Source: an uncultured bacterium | Lineage (GTDB): Bacteria; Bacillota; Clostridia; Oscillospirales; Acutalibacteraceae | Reading direction: 5' to 3' | Length of the DNA: 5,831 bases | Assembly (NCBI GenBank): GCA_945949625.1 | Contig: CAMFFI010000079.1 | Location: 1 to 5,831 of the forward strand | Shown here: positions 1 to 5,427 of the stretch, in pieces | Position numbering within the stretch: the stretch's first letter is position 1 | Layout: each line of letters starts with the position of its first letter | Program-made: the position numbers and the translations under genes | The notes under the pieces: generated by a model | Database searches by the model: none | What the model saw: the letters and a program-made list of their open reading frames with translations, nothing else | What the model was told of the DNA's origin: nothing

Positions 1-27
1 ATAAGAAAACCGCTCCCAAAGGGGCGG
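1..27 (-). terminator. Rho-independent terminator after the DNA methylase gene
   Basis: Read on the minus strand, CCGC then CCC pairs with GGG then GCGG around a TTT loop, with one bulged A. The hairpin is followed at once by TTTTCTTAT. It lies 68 bases beyond the methylase stop and would end its transcript. A weaker AAAAAC/GTTTTT hairpin lies between, at 70-85. The terminator's last 13 bases are identical to part of the terminator at 1672-1700. Confidence 0.85.
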
Positions 28-95
28 TATAATTATTAAGTTTGGTTCTGATTTGTGCCGAGCTTTGCAAAAAACGGCTGTTTTTGTGAAGTTGG

Positions 96-1619
96 TTAAA
101 TTGATATGTTCCCGGACATTAAATCCGGTAACAGTGCATCTCTCATTTCTGCTAAATAGCGATTTTCTTCGTTATTAAGATACATTATATGTTGCTTCCA
201 AATCGACATTATTGAAACCAATATGCTTGAAACAGCGTCCGAGCTGTTATTTTTAAAAGTAAATTCATTTTTGTTTTTTGTGAACTGAACGTAATCCGTC
301 TTTTTTAACTTTTCTCCGGTTAATTTGAAAAGCAAGTCATTAAAATTTTTATCATTCTGCTCACGACTATACAATTCGGTGTCAAATCCAAATCTTTTTG
401 CGAGCGTTTCATTGATAACTAATTTACAACAATTCTGCTCGTTTCTTACACGGTTAATGTCACTTAAAATATCGCCGTATGACCTGTGGCTCGGCATTTT
501 ATATACAAATTCTATAAATATGCTTGGAGCAAGTTTGTATCCGCTTGATTTTATATCCTCAATACTTGCGCTTTTTGAAAATTCGGCTTGAGCTGTTCTT
601 TGCTTAACCGCCGTAAGTGCTTTTTCAATCTGCTCATCACTGAAAGTTTTAACGCTCTTAGTATAAATTCTGTTTGTATGGCTTGCGCCGCCAAACTGTC
701 CTTTCTGTGCTCTTGTTTCTTCGGTGTATGTGTTTCGCATATCAACAAACGCCGTCATAGTATCGGTTTTATCGTTTCTTATATGAAAGAGACAAGTGCC
801 AATACTTGTTGCTTCAAACATTTCGCCGGGATTTATCACAACAGCATTTAGCTTATTAGCCTTTACGATTTGTTCGACAATACCAATTTCAGCGGTCGTT
901 GACGGCGATAAGACGCCGCACGGAAGTATCAAGCAAGAGGATTTTGCGGTATTTAATGCAGTAAGTACAAAAGCATAGTTCGCATTACTTGAAGGAGGAG
1001 CTCCAAAATTGACATAACGTTCATCAAGTGCTATAAACGGCTCAGGTGTCCATTTTATATTATACGGCGGATTTGAGATACAGACATCGGTATGTATGCT
1101 TCTCGGCGGCTTAACTTCTTCGATATTTGAATATTTTTTTGTCGGAGTAAGTTTATACGCTTTCATTTTTTCACCTTTTATAACATCACCGTGAATTACA
1201 ACAGCAGACATATTCCGCATAGCAAGATTACAAAGAAGAAAAGGTATTACTCTCTCGTCAAATTCTTCGCAAACAAATTGACATTTTGAATTGAGTTGCC
1301 ATGCCTGAATCGTCAGTGCTCCCGAACCTGCGCACATATCATAGCAACTTTTCGCATTTTCAACACCTGCTATTTTTACACACATACGAGCAAGAGTTTT
1401 TGGCGTGTAGTCCTGCATTTTCTCTTTTCTGTCTGCCATATAGTACTGAAATATCGGCTGAAGATTATCAGTTGATAAATCTGGAAAATTGCTTATCCAC
1501 TCGTCAAAAAAATCATTTTTGCATGAAAAAAGCACCTGCAATAATTTTTGCGGTGCCTCAATGACATTTTCAATTTTTAAAAGCTCTTTAAAGACCGAGC
1601 AAAGTTCTGTAAGTTCCAT
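96..1619 (-). CDS. N6-adenine DNA methyltransferase, HsdM-like, with an HsdS-like C-terminal tail
   Basis: This 507-aa protein should transfer a methyl group from S-adenosylmethionine to adenine in a specific DNA sequence. Visible signs are a YTP segment (about residues 72-74), SAM-binding motif I with DMCAGSGA (94-101), and catalytic motif IV NPPY (183-186). This order is that of gamma-class N6-adenine methylases such as HsdM. The C-terminus ends in MRDALLPDLMSGNISI, which resembles the ends of HsdS specificity subunits. I infer that the second half (about 360-507) supplies target recognition, so the protein may work alone. No restriction subunit is in the window, so it may be an orphan phage methylase that protects phage DNA. 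The frame stays open upstream to a TTG at 1655, but ATG at 1619 has AAGAGG five bases ahead and is preferred. The gene sits alone between two terminators. Confidence 0.9.
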   Translation of the reverse strand: MELTELCSVFKELLKIENVIEAPQKLLQVLFSCKNDFFDEWISNFPDLSTDNLQPIFQYYMADRKEKMQDYTPKTLARMCVKIAGVENAKSCYDMCAGSGALTIQAWQLNSKCQFVCEEFDERVIPFLLCNLAMRNMSAVVIHGDVIKGEKMKAYKLTPTKKYSNIEEVKPPRSIHTDVCISNPPYNIKWTPEPFIALDERYVNFGAPPSSNANYAFVLTALNTAKSSCLILPCGVLSPSTTAEIGIVEQIVKANKLNAVVINPGEMFEATSIGTCLFHIRNDKTDTMTAFVDMRNTYTEETRAQKGQFGGASHTNRIYTKSVKTFSDEQIEKALTAVKQRTAQAEFSKSASIEDIKSSGYKLAPSIFIEFVYKMPSHRSYGDILSDINRVRNEQNCCKLVINETLAKRFGFDTELYSREQNDKNFNDLLFKLTGEKLKKTDYVQFTKNKNEFTFKNNSSDAVSSILVSIMSIWKQHIMYLNNEENRYLAEMRDALLPDLMSGNISI

Positions 1620-1624
1620 TATTA

Positions 1625-1630
1625 CCTCTT
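1625..1630 (-). promoter_or_regulatory. Ribosome binding site fixing the methylase start
   Basis: AAGAGG on the minus strand lies five bases before ATG 1619. No comparable site precedes the in-frame TTG at 1655, which falls inside an inverted repeat. Confidence 0.75.
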
Positions 1631-1649
1631 TCATGCAAGTTAAAATCAA

Positions 1650-1665
1650 GTGCAATCAATTGCAC
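1650..1665. promoter_or_regulatory. 16-bp inverted repeat upstream of the methylase, possible operator
   Basis: GTGCAAT and ATTGCAC are perfect 7-base arms around a 2-base centre. The repeat lies between the upstream terminator and the methylase ribosome binding site, where the promoter of this single-gene unit has to be. It could be an operator, perhaps for autoregulation. I could not find a convincing -35/-10 pair here, so the promoter itself is not called. Confidence 0.45.
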
Positions 1666-1671
1666 ACGGGT

Positions 1672-1700
1672 ATAAGAAAACCGCCTAATCAGTTAGACGG
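1672..1700 (-). terminator. Rho-independent terminator closing the portal/toxin operon
   Basis: On the minus strand CCGTCTAA pairs with TTAGGCGG (8 pairs, one G-U) around a CTGA loop, followed by TTTTCTTAT. The hairpin begins on the base next to the TGA stop of the 59-aa gene. It separates the head/toxin operon from the methylase. Confidence 0.9.
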
Positions 1701-1880
1701 TCAATCATTATTCTTTTTCTTAGGCTCAAAACCTATGCCGTTATTGCATTCTTTAAGTAATTTCAAGTTCTTTTCCATATGCTCATAAGGAACTCCTTCA
1801 GGAAAAGCAAGACAAAGAGTATGCCCTTTCTTAAAACCAAGCCTGTTTTTGCAATTGTCACAATCTCCTAATCTTATCAT
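1701..1880 (-). CDS. Small Cys-containing protein downstream of MuF toxin, candidate immunity or accessory gene
   Basis: This 59-aa protein has Cys at about 7, 10, 23 and 45. It has a CxxCKNR segment, a central LCLAFPEGVP segment and a late NNGIGFEP segment. I have the impression of a recurrent small family with the pattern CxxC..R, C-x-AFPxGIP, GIxFE, but I know no function for it. The Cys pairs could bind a metal. It is the last gene of the portal/toxin operon and its stop abuts the terminator. The frame is open to a TTG at 1916 that would overlap the previous stop (71 aa), but ATG 1880 has AAGGAG ten bases upstream and is preferred. Its place behind a toxin-bearing MuF gene makes an immunity role possible, by position only. 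Confidence 0.75.
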   Translation of the reverse strand: MIRLGDCDNCKNRLGFKKGHTLCLAFPEGVPYEHMEKNLKLLKECNNGIGFEPKKKNND

Positions 1881-1890
1881 CTCTAAAATG

Positions 1891-1896
1891 CTCCTT
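1891..1896 (-). promoter_or_regulatory. Ribosome binding site favouring ATG 1880
   Basis: AAGGAG on the minus strand lies ten bases before ATG 1880. It lies inside the longer TTG-started reading frame, so it argues for the 59-aa rather than the 71-aa form. Confidence 0.6.
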
Positions 1897-1912
1897 AATT
1901 TCGCATTTGGTT

Positions 1913-2158
1913 TCAAATTCTGAACGACTTAATATCCGCTTCTTTAATAAACTCAGATTCGCCGTTATCAAGCAGGAAATCCAAAAAATCATCACATTCT
2001 GAATCATCGTTTTCCGGATCAACAGGCAACGAAAGAATACATCTGCCAAAGCCGCTTATAGTTCTGCCATCGGTCAGCGCCACTGTAGCATTAAATCCGA
2101 GCAATCTGTCTATTTTCCTTATTGGAAGTTCAGGAATTTCAAATGGAATTCTACTCAT
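1913..2158 (-). CDS. Acidic 81-aa protein coupled to the MuF toxin gene, candidate immunity protein
   Basis: The protein is small and strongly acidic, with an Asp/Glu-rich stretch in the second half (about residues 47-70). I recognise no named family. The segment VALTDGRTISGF followed later by FIKEADIKSFRI is reminiscent of a small Sm-like beta-barrel (turn with DGR-x-x-x-G, then a closing strand), but this is weak. ATG at 2158 has AAAGGAG eight bases upstream. Its first eight bases overlap the end of the MuF-toxin gene (ATGAGTAG), so the two are probably translationally coupled. Known polymorphic toxin loci place the immunity gene directly after the toxin, and many immunity proteins are acidic. 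On that basis this is the leading immunity candidate in the window. The function is inferred, not shown. Confidence 0.8.
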   Translation of the reverse strand: MSRIPFEIPELPIRKIDRLLGFNATVALTDGRTISGFGRCILSLPVDPENDDSECDDFLDFLLDNGESEFIKEADIKSFRI

Positions 2159-3305
2159 CTTCTTTTCTCCTTTCAGTTACAGGAAAAATATGTGTGCCTT
2201 TTTTTGAATACACAAAGCATAAACGTTTGGACGGAACGTAGCTGTTAAGATTTCTTTCAAATGTTTCACCCATTGGCTTTGAGGTGCTGACATACTCCAG
2301 TGGATAAGGATTCCCTTTTCTGTAATAAATCTTACCATGACCGGAGAGTGTATCAACCAGTTCCTGCTCGTTTACGCCATTATAAATAAAGCTATTAGGA
2401 TTGTTACCTTTTTCAATGTTTTTTCGTGATTCTTCAATCCAACGCTTATGTCCTTCACGATGTTCATTTTGTTTAGATTCTTTTATCTTTTTATTGCAAT
2501 CTTCTATTTTTATTATATCCTTTTCGGCAGATTTGTCAATATGCAATCCCCGAAAGTTTCCAAGATTACGCTGCTCTATCTTTTCCGCCTCGGCTTCGGA
2601 AAGCACGGTGGGAGAAAAATCGGCTTCGGCATTTGGAATTTCTTCCCACGTCTTTGAGCGGGTGCCGTCTGAATTAAACTTGCCGCGCATTGTCTGACCG
2701 TCATAGATAATTGTACAATTGCAGTTGTCATGCCTGCGAAAAATACCATCAGGCTGTTCTCCGAATTTATACTTTCCTGCAACGTCAGCACACCACTTGC
2801 AGCAGCTTCTTCCCTCTCGGACAATATAGCAATTAAAACCTGCGTCATTACGAAATTGTGCATTCTTTTTGATGTAACTGTCGTGGAACGACTTTGTAAT
2901 GGTCTCGCTCCCTGCCCTTGCCCTGCGCCTGATAACATCAGAGTCAACCGTCAGATCCACAAGGGAACGCGAAAAACTCTCAACACGTTCTTTGGGGAAA
3001 GAAGCCTGCTGGGGATTGATATGTACTCCTGCGTCTGAGTCGATCATCTCCTGAACTCTCGCGCATACGTCATTGATCTCATTATAGCTGTCTTTTAGAA
3101 GCTGCTGTGTTATTGCTTCCTTGTCGGTAATGCTTTCGATACTTTTTGACAATTCTTTCCCGATTGTTTGCGAAAGTATCTGAGAGTATCGTGAAGTATC
3201 AATAAAATTTGCCCTGCCGGAGTTTATCCGTTTTACAATCGTGCGGAACTCCGGATCTGTAGCAAGCTTATCGTCGATTGTTTTCCTGAGCTGCTCATAA
3301 TCCAT
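2151..3305 (-). CDS. MuF-type minor head protein with C-terminal polymorphic toxin domain (Ntox50-like)
   Basis: This 384-aa protein has two parts. The N-terminal part (about 1-205) is like phage Mu gpF/SPP1 gp7. It has a helical region, then RARAGSETITKSFHDSY (128-144), and a Cys/His cluster with C168, C169, C172, H192, C195 and C197, matching the VCxxC...HxxCxC pattern of the MuF family. In SPP1 this protein binds the portal and a few copies enter the capsid. The C-terminal part (about 270-378) is not needed for MuF. It has a QNEH...G motif (H282), H323 and a terminal VYSKKGTHIFPV segment, which I recognise as the polymorphic toxin type 50 (Ntox50) pattern, a predicted RNase. ATG 3305 has AAAGGAG six bases ahead. 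It overlaps the portal gene by 11 bases and the 81-aa gene by 8. MuF identity is firm; the toxin family name is from memory. Confidence 0.88.
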   Translation of the reverse strand: MDYEQLRKTIDDKLATDPEFRTIVKRINSGRANFIDTSRYSQILSQTIGKELSKSIESITDKEAITQQLLKDSYNEINDVCARVQEMIDSDAGVHINPQQASFPKERVESFSRSLVDLTVDSDVIRRRARAGSETITKSFHDSYIKKNAQFRNDAGFNCYIVREGRSCCKWCADVAGKYKFGEQPDGIFRRHDNCNCTIIYDGQTMRGKFNSDGTRSKTWEEIPNAEADFSPTVLSEAEAEKIEQRNLGNFRGLHIDKSAEKDIIKIEDCNKKIKESKQNEHREGHKRWIEESRKNIEKGNNPNSFIYNGVNEQELVDTLSGHGKIYYRKGNPYPLEYVSTSKPMGETFERNLNSYVPSKRLCFVYSKKGTHIFPVTERRKEDE

Positions 3306-4521
3306 TGCTTTCTCCTTTGATCCCGGTCATTCGGTAAATACTTCTGCTACCGATATATCCCTCAACAGCACCGTTGATTTTTGCAACTGCATCACCAAGT
3401 GCGCCGAGTGCAGCGGCATCCGGCTCAAATATCGGAGACCACGCCGTTTTTGTGCCTGCAAAAGCACGCCTGTCATAGCTTTTCTTATCACGAACACAAG
3501 CAGCAAGATAACCGGCGTTGAGGAATCCGACCCCGAATGTCCGTTGTGCCTTCCGGCAGGCAAGTCTGAGCTGCTCGTGACTCGCTCTGATCGCGTCAAA
3601 GCTCGCGGGGTTGCCGCTTGTAAAACCGAGATCGTCAAGTGTTAATCCCGTTTCTCCTGCGAACATAGAGGCAAGCATTCTCATGTGTTCCATATGCGGA
3701 GTCATACTCTGCTGAGAAAACTGCCCAAGCTCTGGAACATCTCCGTCCTCGTCTTTCGTAAAATTCAAAAACGAACTAAAAGAAGCGGCTTTGTTGTTAA
3801 AATCCGCGTCCTGCGAAAGTCCAACAACATACTTCTGCGGTATACTGTAGAATTCGGCACCGACTTCCGAGCGGAGCATTGTGCGCATTGCGCTTTCAAC
3901 GATTGCCATGCAGGCACGAGAAATACGCGAATGCCCAAACGGGCGCTTGGCGTCGGGTCTGTTTATGACAGGTACAAGCAGCGGATAGGGCGCATCATGC
4001 TCTAAGACATCTGCCAGTTTTCCGTTTTCATACACTTGTGTTTCGTGGGGCAAGAAATATGCTTCTCTCACAGCGTTGCCGTATTCATCAGATTCAAGCA
4101 CAGCGTAACCCTCGGCAAGCATATTCGTTGTCGGATCAATGATACCTGTTGCATTCCTGCCATCAATGCACTCGATAGCCGGATATCCATCGGCACGGTC
4201 TATGTGTAAGAAGCTGCACGAAGTTATCAGCGCTGAAAGAATTGCGTTATCCATAAGGACATCGTCATTGTTGAGCGTATAGATCTCCCCTATTCGGAAA
4301 TCATCATTATCGAAGCCGTCATATTGAAGCCTGTCCGCCATACTGTCAACAGCCTTTGAACACCAGCCGAGGGAGAGTGCGATACTTCTGAACTCGGGCG
4401 GGATCAATGCAGTTATTTGCTTCTTTTTCTGCTTCATTTCATAAAAATCATACCGGCGTTTACATCGGGTGTACTTTCTCCCGAGTTTACTTCTCAGGTA
4501 TTCCATTCCGTATAATTTCAA
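3295..4521 (-). CDS. Phage portal protein, SPP1 gp6-like
   Basis: The portal forms the ring at the capsid vertex through which DNA is packaged and ejected, and it binds terminase and the MuF protein. The 408-aa product shows the gp6-type N-terminal region IPPEFRSIALSLGWCSKAVDSMADRL (broken by position, about residues 40-64), a VPVINRP segment (183-189), and the conserved late segment TSGNPASFDAIRA (301-313). SPP1 gp6 is about 500 aa, so this is a short version; the N-terminus before the first conserved block is brief. The start is taken as TTG 4521 because AGAGGTGGG lies six bases ahead; the next ATG at 4506 is 21 bases from that site. The stop overlaps the MuF gene by 11 bases. No terminase gene precedes it, which is unusual for this family. 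Confidence 0.88.
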   Translation of the reverse strand: MKLYGMEYLRSKLGRKYTRCKRRYDFYEMKQKKKQITALIPPEFRSIALSLGWCSKAVDSMADRLQYDGFDNDDFRIGEIYTLNNDDVLMDNAILSALITSCSFLHIDRADGYPAIECIDGRNATGIIDPTTNMLAEGYAVLESDEYGNAVREAYFLPHETQVYENGKLADVLEHDAPYPLLVPVINRPDAKRPFGHSRISRACMAIVESAMRTMLRSEVGAEFYSIPQKYVVGLSQDADFNNKAASFSSFLNFTKDEDGDVPELGQFSQQSMTPHMEHMRMLASMFAGETGLTLDDLGFTSGNPASFDAIRASHEQLRLACRKAQRTFGVGFLNAGYLAACVRDKKSYDRRAFAGTKTAWSPIFEPDAAALGALGDAVAKINGAVEGYIGSRSIYRMTGIKGESNGL

Positions 4522-4527
4522 TATAAT

Positions 4528-4536
4528 CCCACCTCT
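4528..4536 (-). promoter_or_regulatory. Ribosome binding site supporting a TTG start for the portal gene
   Basis: AGAGGTGGG on the minus strand ends six bases before TTG 4521 (the GAGG core is ten bases away). The nearest ATG in frame is too far from it for normal initiation. Confidence 0.65.
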
Positions 4537-4589
4537 TTTTTATACCTTGCGCAGATTTATTCGCAGTGACCTGCTGAACGCCTTAGCCG

Positions 4590-4613
4590 CCCTTATAAGG
4601 GGGCACTCCCCCC
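4590..4613. other. G/C-rich hairpin overlapping a 12-bp palindrome in the gene-free leader of the portal operon
   Basis: CCCTTATAAGGG (4590-4601) is a perfect palindrome. It overlaps a second hairpin in which GGGGG (4599-4603) pairs with CCCCC (4608-4612) around a 4-base loop, so the two structures compete for three G residues. On the minus strand TATAAG within the palindrome has TTACAT (4614-4619) 16 bases before it, a possible weak promoter. A near repeat of CTGCG follows at about 4550-4566. The place before the head genes would suit a cos or packaging signal or a regulator-binding site, but nothing here proves either. Confidence 0.45.
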
Positions 4614-4617
4614 ATGT

Positions 4618-4647
4618 AACAGAAACGCCTGCAATTACTTGCAGACG
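4618..4647 (-). terminator. Hairpin with short U-tract after the late regulator gene
   Basis: On the minus strand CGTCTGCAA pairs with TTGCAGGCG (9 pairs, one G-U) around GTAA and is followed by TTTCTGTT. The broken U-tract makes it weaker than the other two terminators. It could end the early transcript behind the DUF1492 gene, or act as an attenuator for transcripts starting at the promoter candidate 4708-4736. Confidence 0.6.
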
Positions 4648-4707
4648 CTTCCGAAGGAGTAAACAAAAACCAAATCAAACTATCTTGTGTTATTTTTCTA
4701 TGATATC

Positions 4708-4736
4708 AGTATAACGCATTTCAAGGGGCAAAACAA
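4708..4736 (-). promoter_or_regulatory. Candidate sigma-A-type promoter upstream of the portal operon
   Basis: TTGTTT and TATACT stand 17 bases apart on the minus strand; the -10 matches consensus at five of six positions and the -35 at three. The element spans the 3' end of the DUF1492 gene and would start a leader of about 180 bases ahead of the portal. The 8-base palindrome TGATATCA (4701-4708) overlaps the expected start point. The hairpin at 4618-4647 lies in the leader. Confidence 0.4.
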
Positions 4737-5164
4737 GGCAAAAAGGTGCAAAGTTTTTCGATTGCCTTGCTTTGTTTATTTTTTATAGTCCTCACACTAT
4801 AGTTCATTAGCTCTGCCGTCTGTTCAATCGTGTGAAACAACAGATACCTGTGTATCAATACTGTTTCAAGATCATCGTCATGAAGCTGCGCGATAGCACA
4901 TGAAACTTCGTTTGCAATTTTCATCAGCTCACGAATGTTTCTCAGAAGTTCAAGTTCAGATTCTGCAATCATCATAAGGGCTTCCTCTGTGCTGTTTTTT
5001 GAGCCGTCGCTTTTGCCCTTATCATTACACTCATAGCAAACCGAAACGCTTGTAGCTTGCTCTCTGCGCTTCTCTACGAGCATTTCAAGCGCCTTGACTT
5101 TCTTATCAGCGTAGAAAGCACGATTCAGCCAAGCCTTTACTTCAAGCTCTTTCATCTCTCCCAT
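4721..5164 (-). CDS. DUF1492/ArpU-like phage transcriptional regulator (sigma-70 region 4-like)
   Basis: This 147-aa protein has an N-terminal helical block (KAWLNRAFYADKKVKALE, about residues 10-27) typical of DUF1492 proteins. After a Ser/Lys/Asn-rich linker (about 48-60) comes a sigma-70 region 4-like helix-turn-helix (about 88-138) containing HRYLLFHTIEQTAELMNYS and a recognition-helix region RTIKNKQSKAIEKL. Family members sit at the end of early or middle regions of Firmicutes phages and are thought to control late genes. Here it directly precedes the gene-free leader and the head operon, which fits that role. The frame extends to ATG 5221 (166 aa), but ATG 5164 has GAGGTG five bases ahead, matches the family's usual N-terminus and avoids overlap with the 27-aa gene. 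Confidence 0.85.
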   Translation of the reverse strand: MGEMKELEVKAWLNRAFYADKKVKALEMLVEKRREQATSVSVCYECNDKGKSDGSKNSTEEALMMIAESELELLRNIRELMKIANEVSCAIAQLHDDDLETVLIHRYLLFHTIEQTAELMNYSVRTIKNKQSKAIEKLCTFLPCFAP

Positions 5165-5169
5165 ATCCA

Positions 5170-5175
5170 CACCTC
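5170..5175 (-). promoter_or_regulatory. Ribosome binding site fixing the DUF1492 start
   Basis: GAGGTG on the minus strand lies five bases before ATG 5164. The alternative ATG 5221 has only a weak AGAAG upstream. Confidence 0.65.
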
Positions 5176-5195
5176 GACTTTGTAGATGTTTTCGT

Positions 5196-5279
5196 TTAAT
5201 CCGTGAAACCGCCTGCCTCATGTTCTTCTGTTATCAGGTCGAGAATATCAGATTTTGGAACATAAATTGCATCAGCCAT
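5196..5279 (-). CDS. 27-aa peptide between small phage genes
   Basis: The frame runs from ATG 5279 to TAA 5196-5198 and begins MADAIYVPKSDILDLI. Its start overlaps the stop of the 51-aa gene by eight bases (ATGGCTGA), and AAGGAAGGTG lies four bases ahead. The next gene's ATG 5164 follows after a 31-base gap. The AIYVPKSDILDLI beginning resembles the N-termini of other small phage proteins I have seen, so it may be a shortened remnant of a longer gene. No function is known to me. It rests on its ribosome binding site and its overlap, not on homology. Confidence 0.5.
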   Translation of the reverse strand: MADAIYVPKSDILDLITEEHEAGGFTD

Positions 5280-5427
5280 TTGTATCACCTTCCTTTCGAT
5301 TTATAATGGCATTAATTACCATTTCTGCGTCCCTATACTCAGAATTATTTACGCATATAGCTTTATTATTTCGGCAGCAAAAGTCGTCGTAATATATACA
5401 CTTCTTGCATAATTCCTTATCATTCAT
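5272..5427 (-). CDS. 51-aa Cys-rich small phage protein
   Basis: The protein starts MNDKELCKKCIYYDDFCC and has Cys at 7, 10, 17, 18 and 25, a pattern that could bind zinc. I recognise no family. ATG 5427 overlaps the previous stop by eight bases (ATGAATGA) and has GGAAGGTG six bases ahead. Its end, NAIINRKEG followed by DTNG, closely matches the end of the 68-aa protein upstream (NAIINQKEG), and the DNA matches too. The two genes, both Cys-rich, may come from duplication or recombination at their 3' ends. A second ATG at 5423 is in another frame with only a short reading frame. Confidence 0.72.
   Translation of the reverse strand: MNDKELCKKCIYYDDFCCRNNKAICVNNSEYRDAEMVINAIINRKEGDTNG
5277..5313 (-). 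repeat. Diverged direct repeat, copy 2 (gene end plus ribosome binding site)
   Basis: This 37-base segment ends at the ATG of the 27-aa gene. It aligns without gaps to 5425-5461, with 30 of 37 bases the same by my count. It encodes NAIINRKEG and contains the ribosome binding site AAAGGAAGGTG. Confidence 0.7.

Noticed and set aside
325..1564. Several plus-strand frames of 60-88 aa within the methylase gene
   Set aside because: They lie antisense to a well supported methylase with clear motifs and have no recognisable domains or ribosome binding sites.
1620..1655. Upstream TTG start adding 12 residues to the methylase
   Set aside because: The TTG lies in an inverted repeat without a ribosome binding site, while ATG 1619 has AAGAGG at a proper distance.
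1858..2049. 63-aa minus-strand frame overlapping the two small genes after MuF
   Set aside because: The two overlapping genes have better ribosome binding sites and tidy stop/start overlaps; this frame has neither.
2401..3038. Plus-strand frames and a 123-aa minus-strand frame (2576-2947) within the MuF-toxin gene
   Set aside because: Out-of-frame shadows of a gene with a recognised MuF Cys/His motif; low-complexity products without domains.
3327..4005. Minus-strand 103-aa and plus-strand 106-aa frames within the portal gene
   Set aside because: Both overlap the portal coding frame completely and show no family features.
4469..4714. Plus-strand 81-aa frame over the gene-free leader
   Set aside because: It has an Arg-rich composition that fits reading through G/C hairpins, no good ribosome binding site and no domain; all neighbours are on the other strand.
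5165..5221. Upstream ATG adding 19 residues to the DUF1492 protein
   Set aside because: Weak ribosome binding site, overlap with the 27-aa gene, and the shorter form matches the usual family N-terminus.
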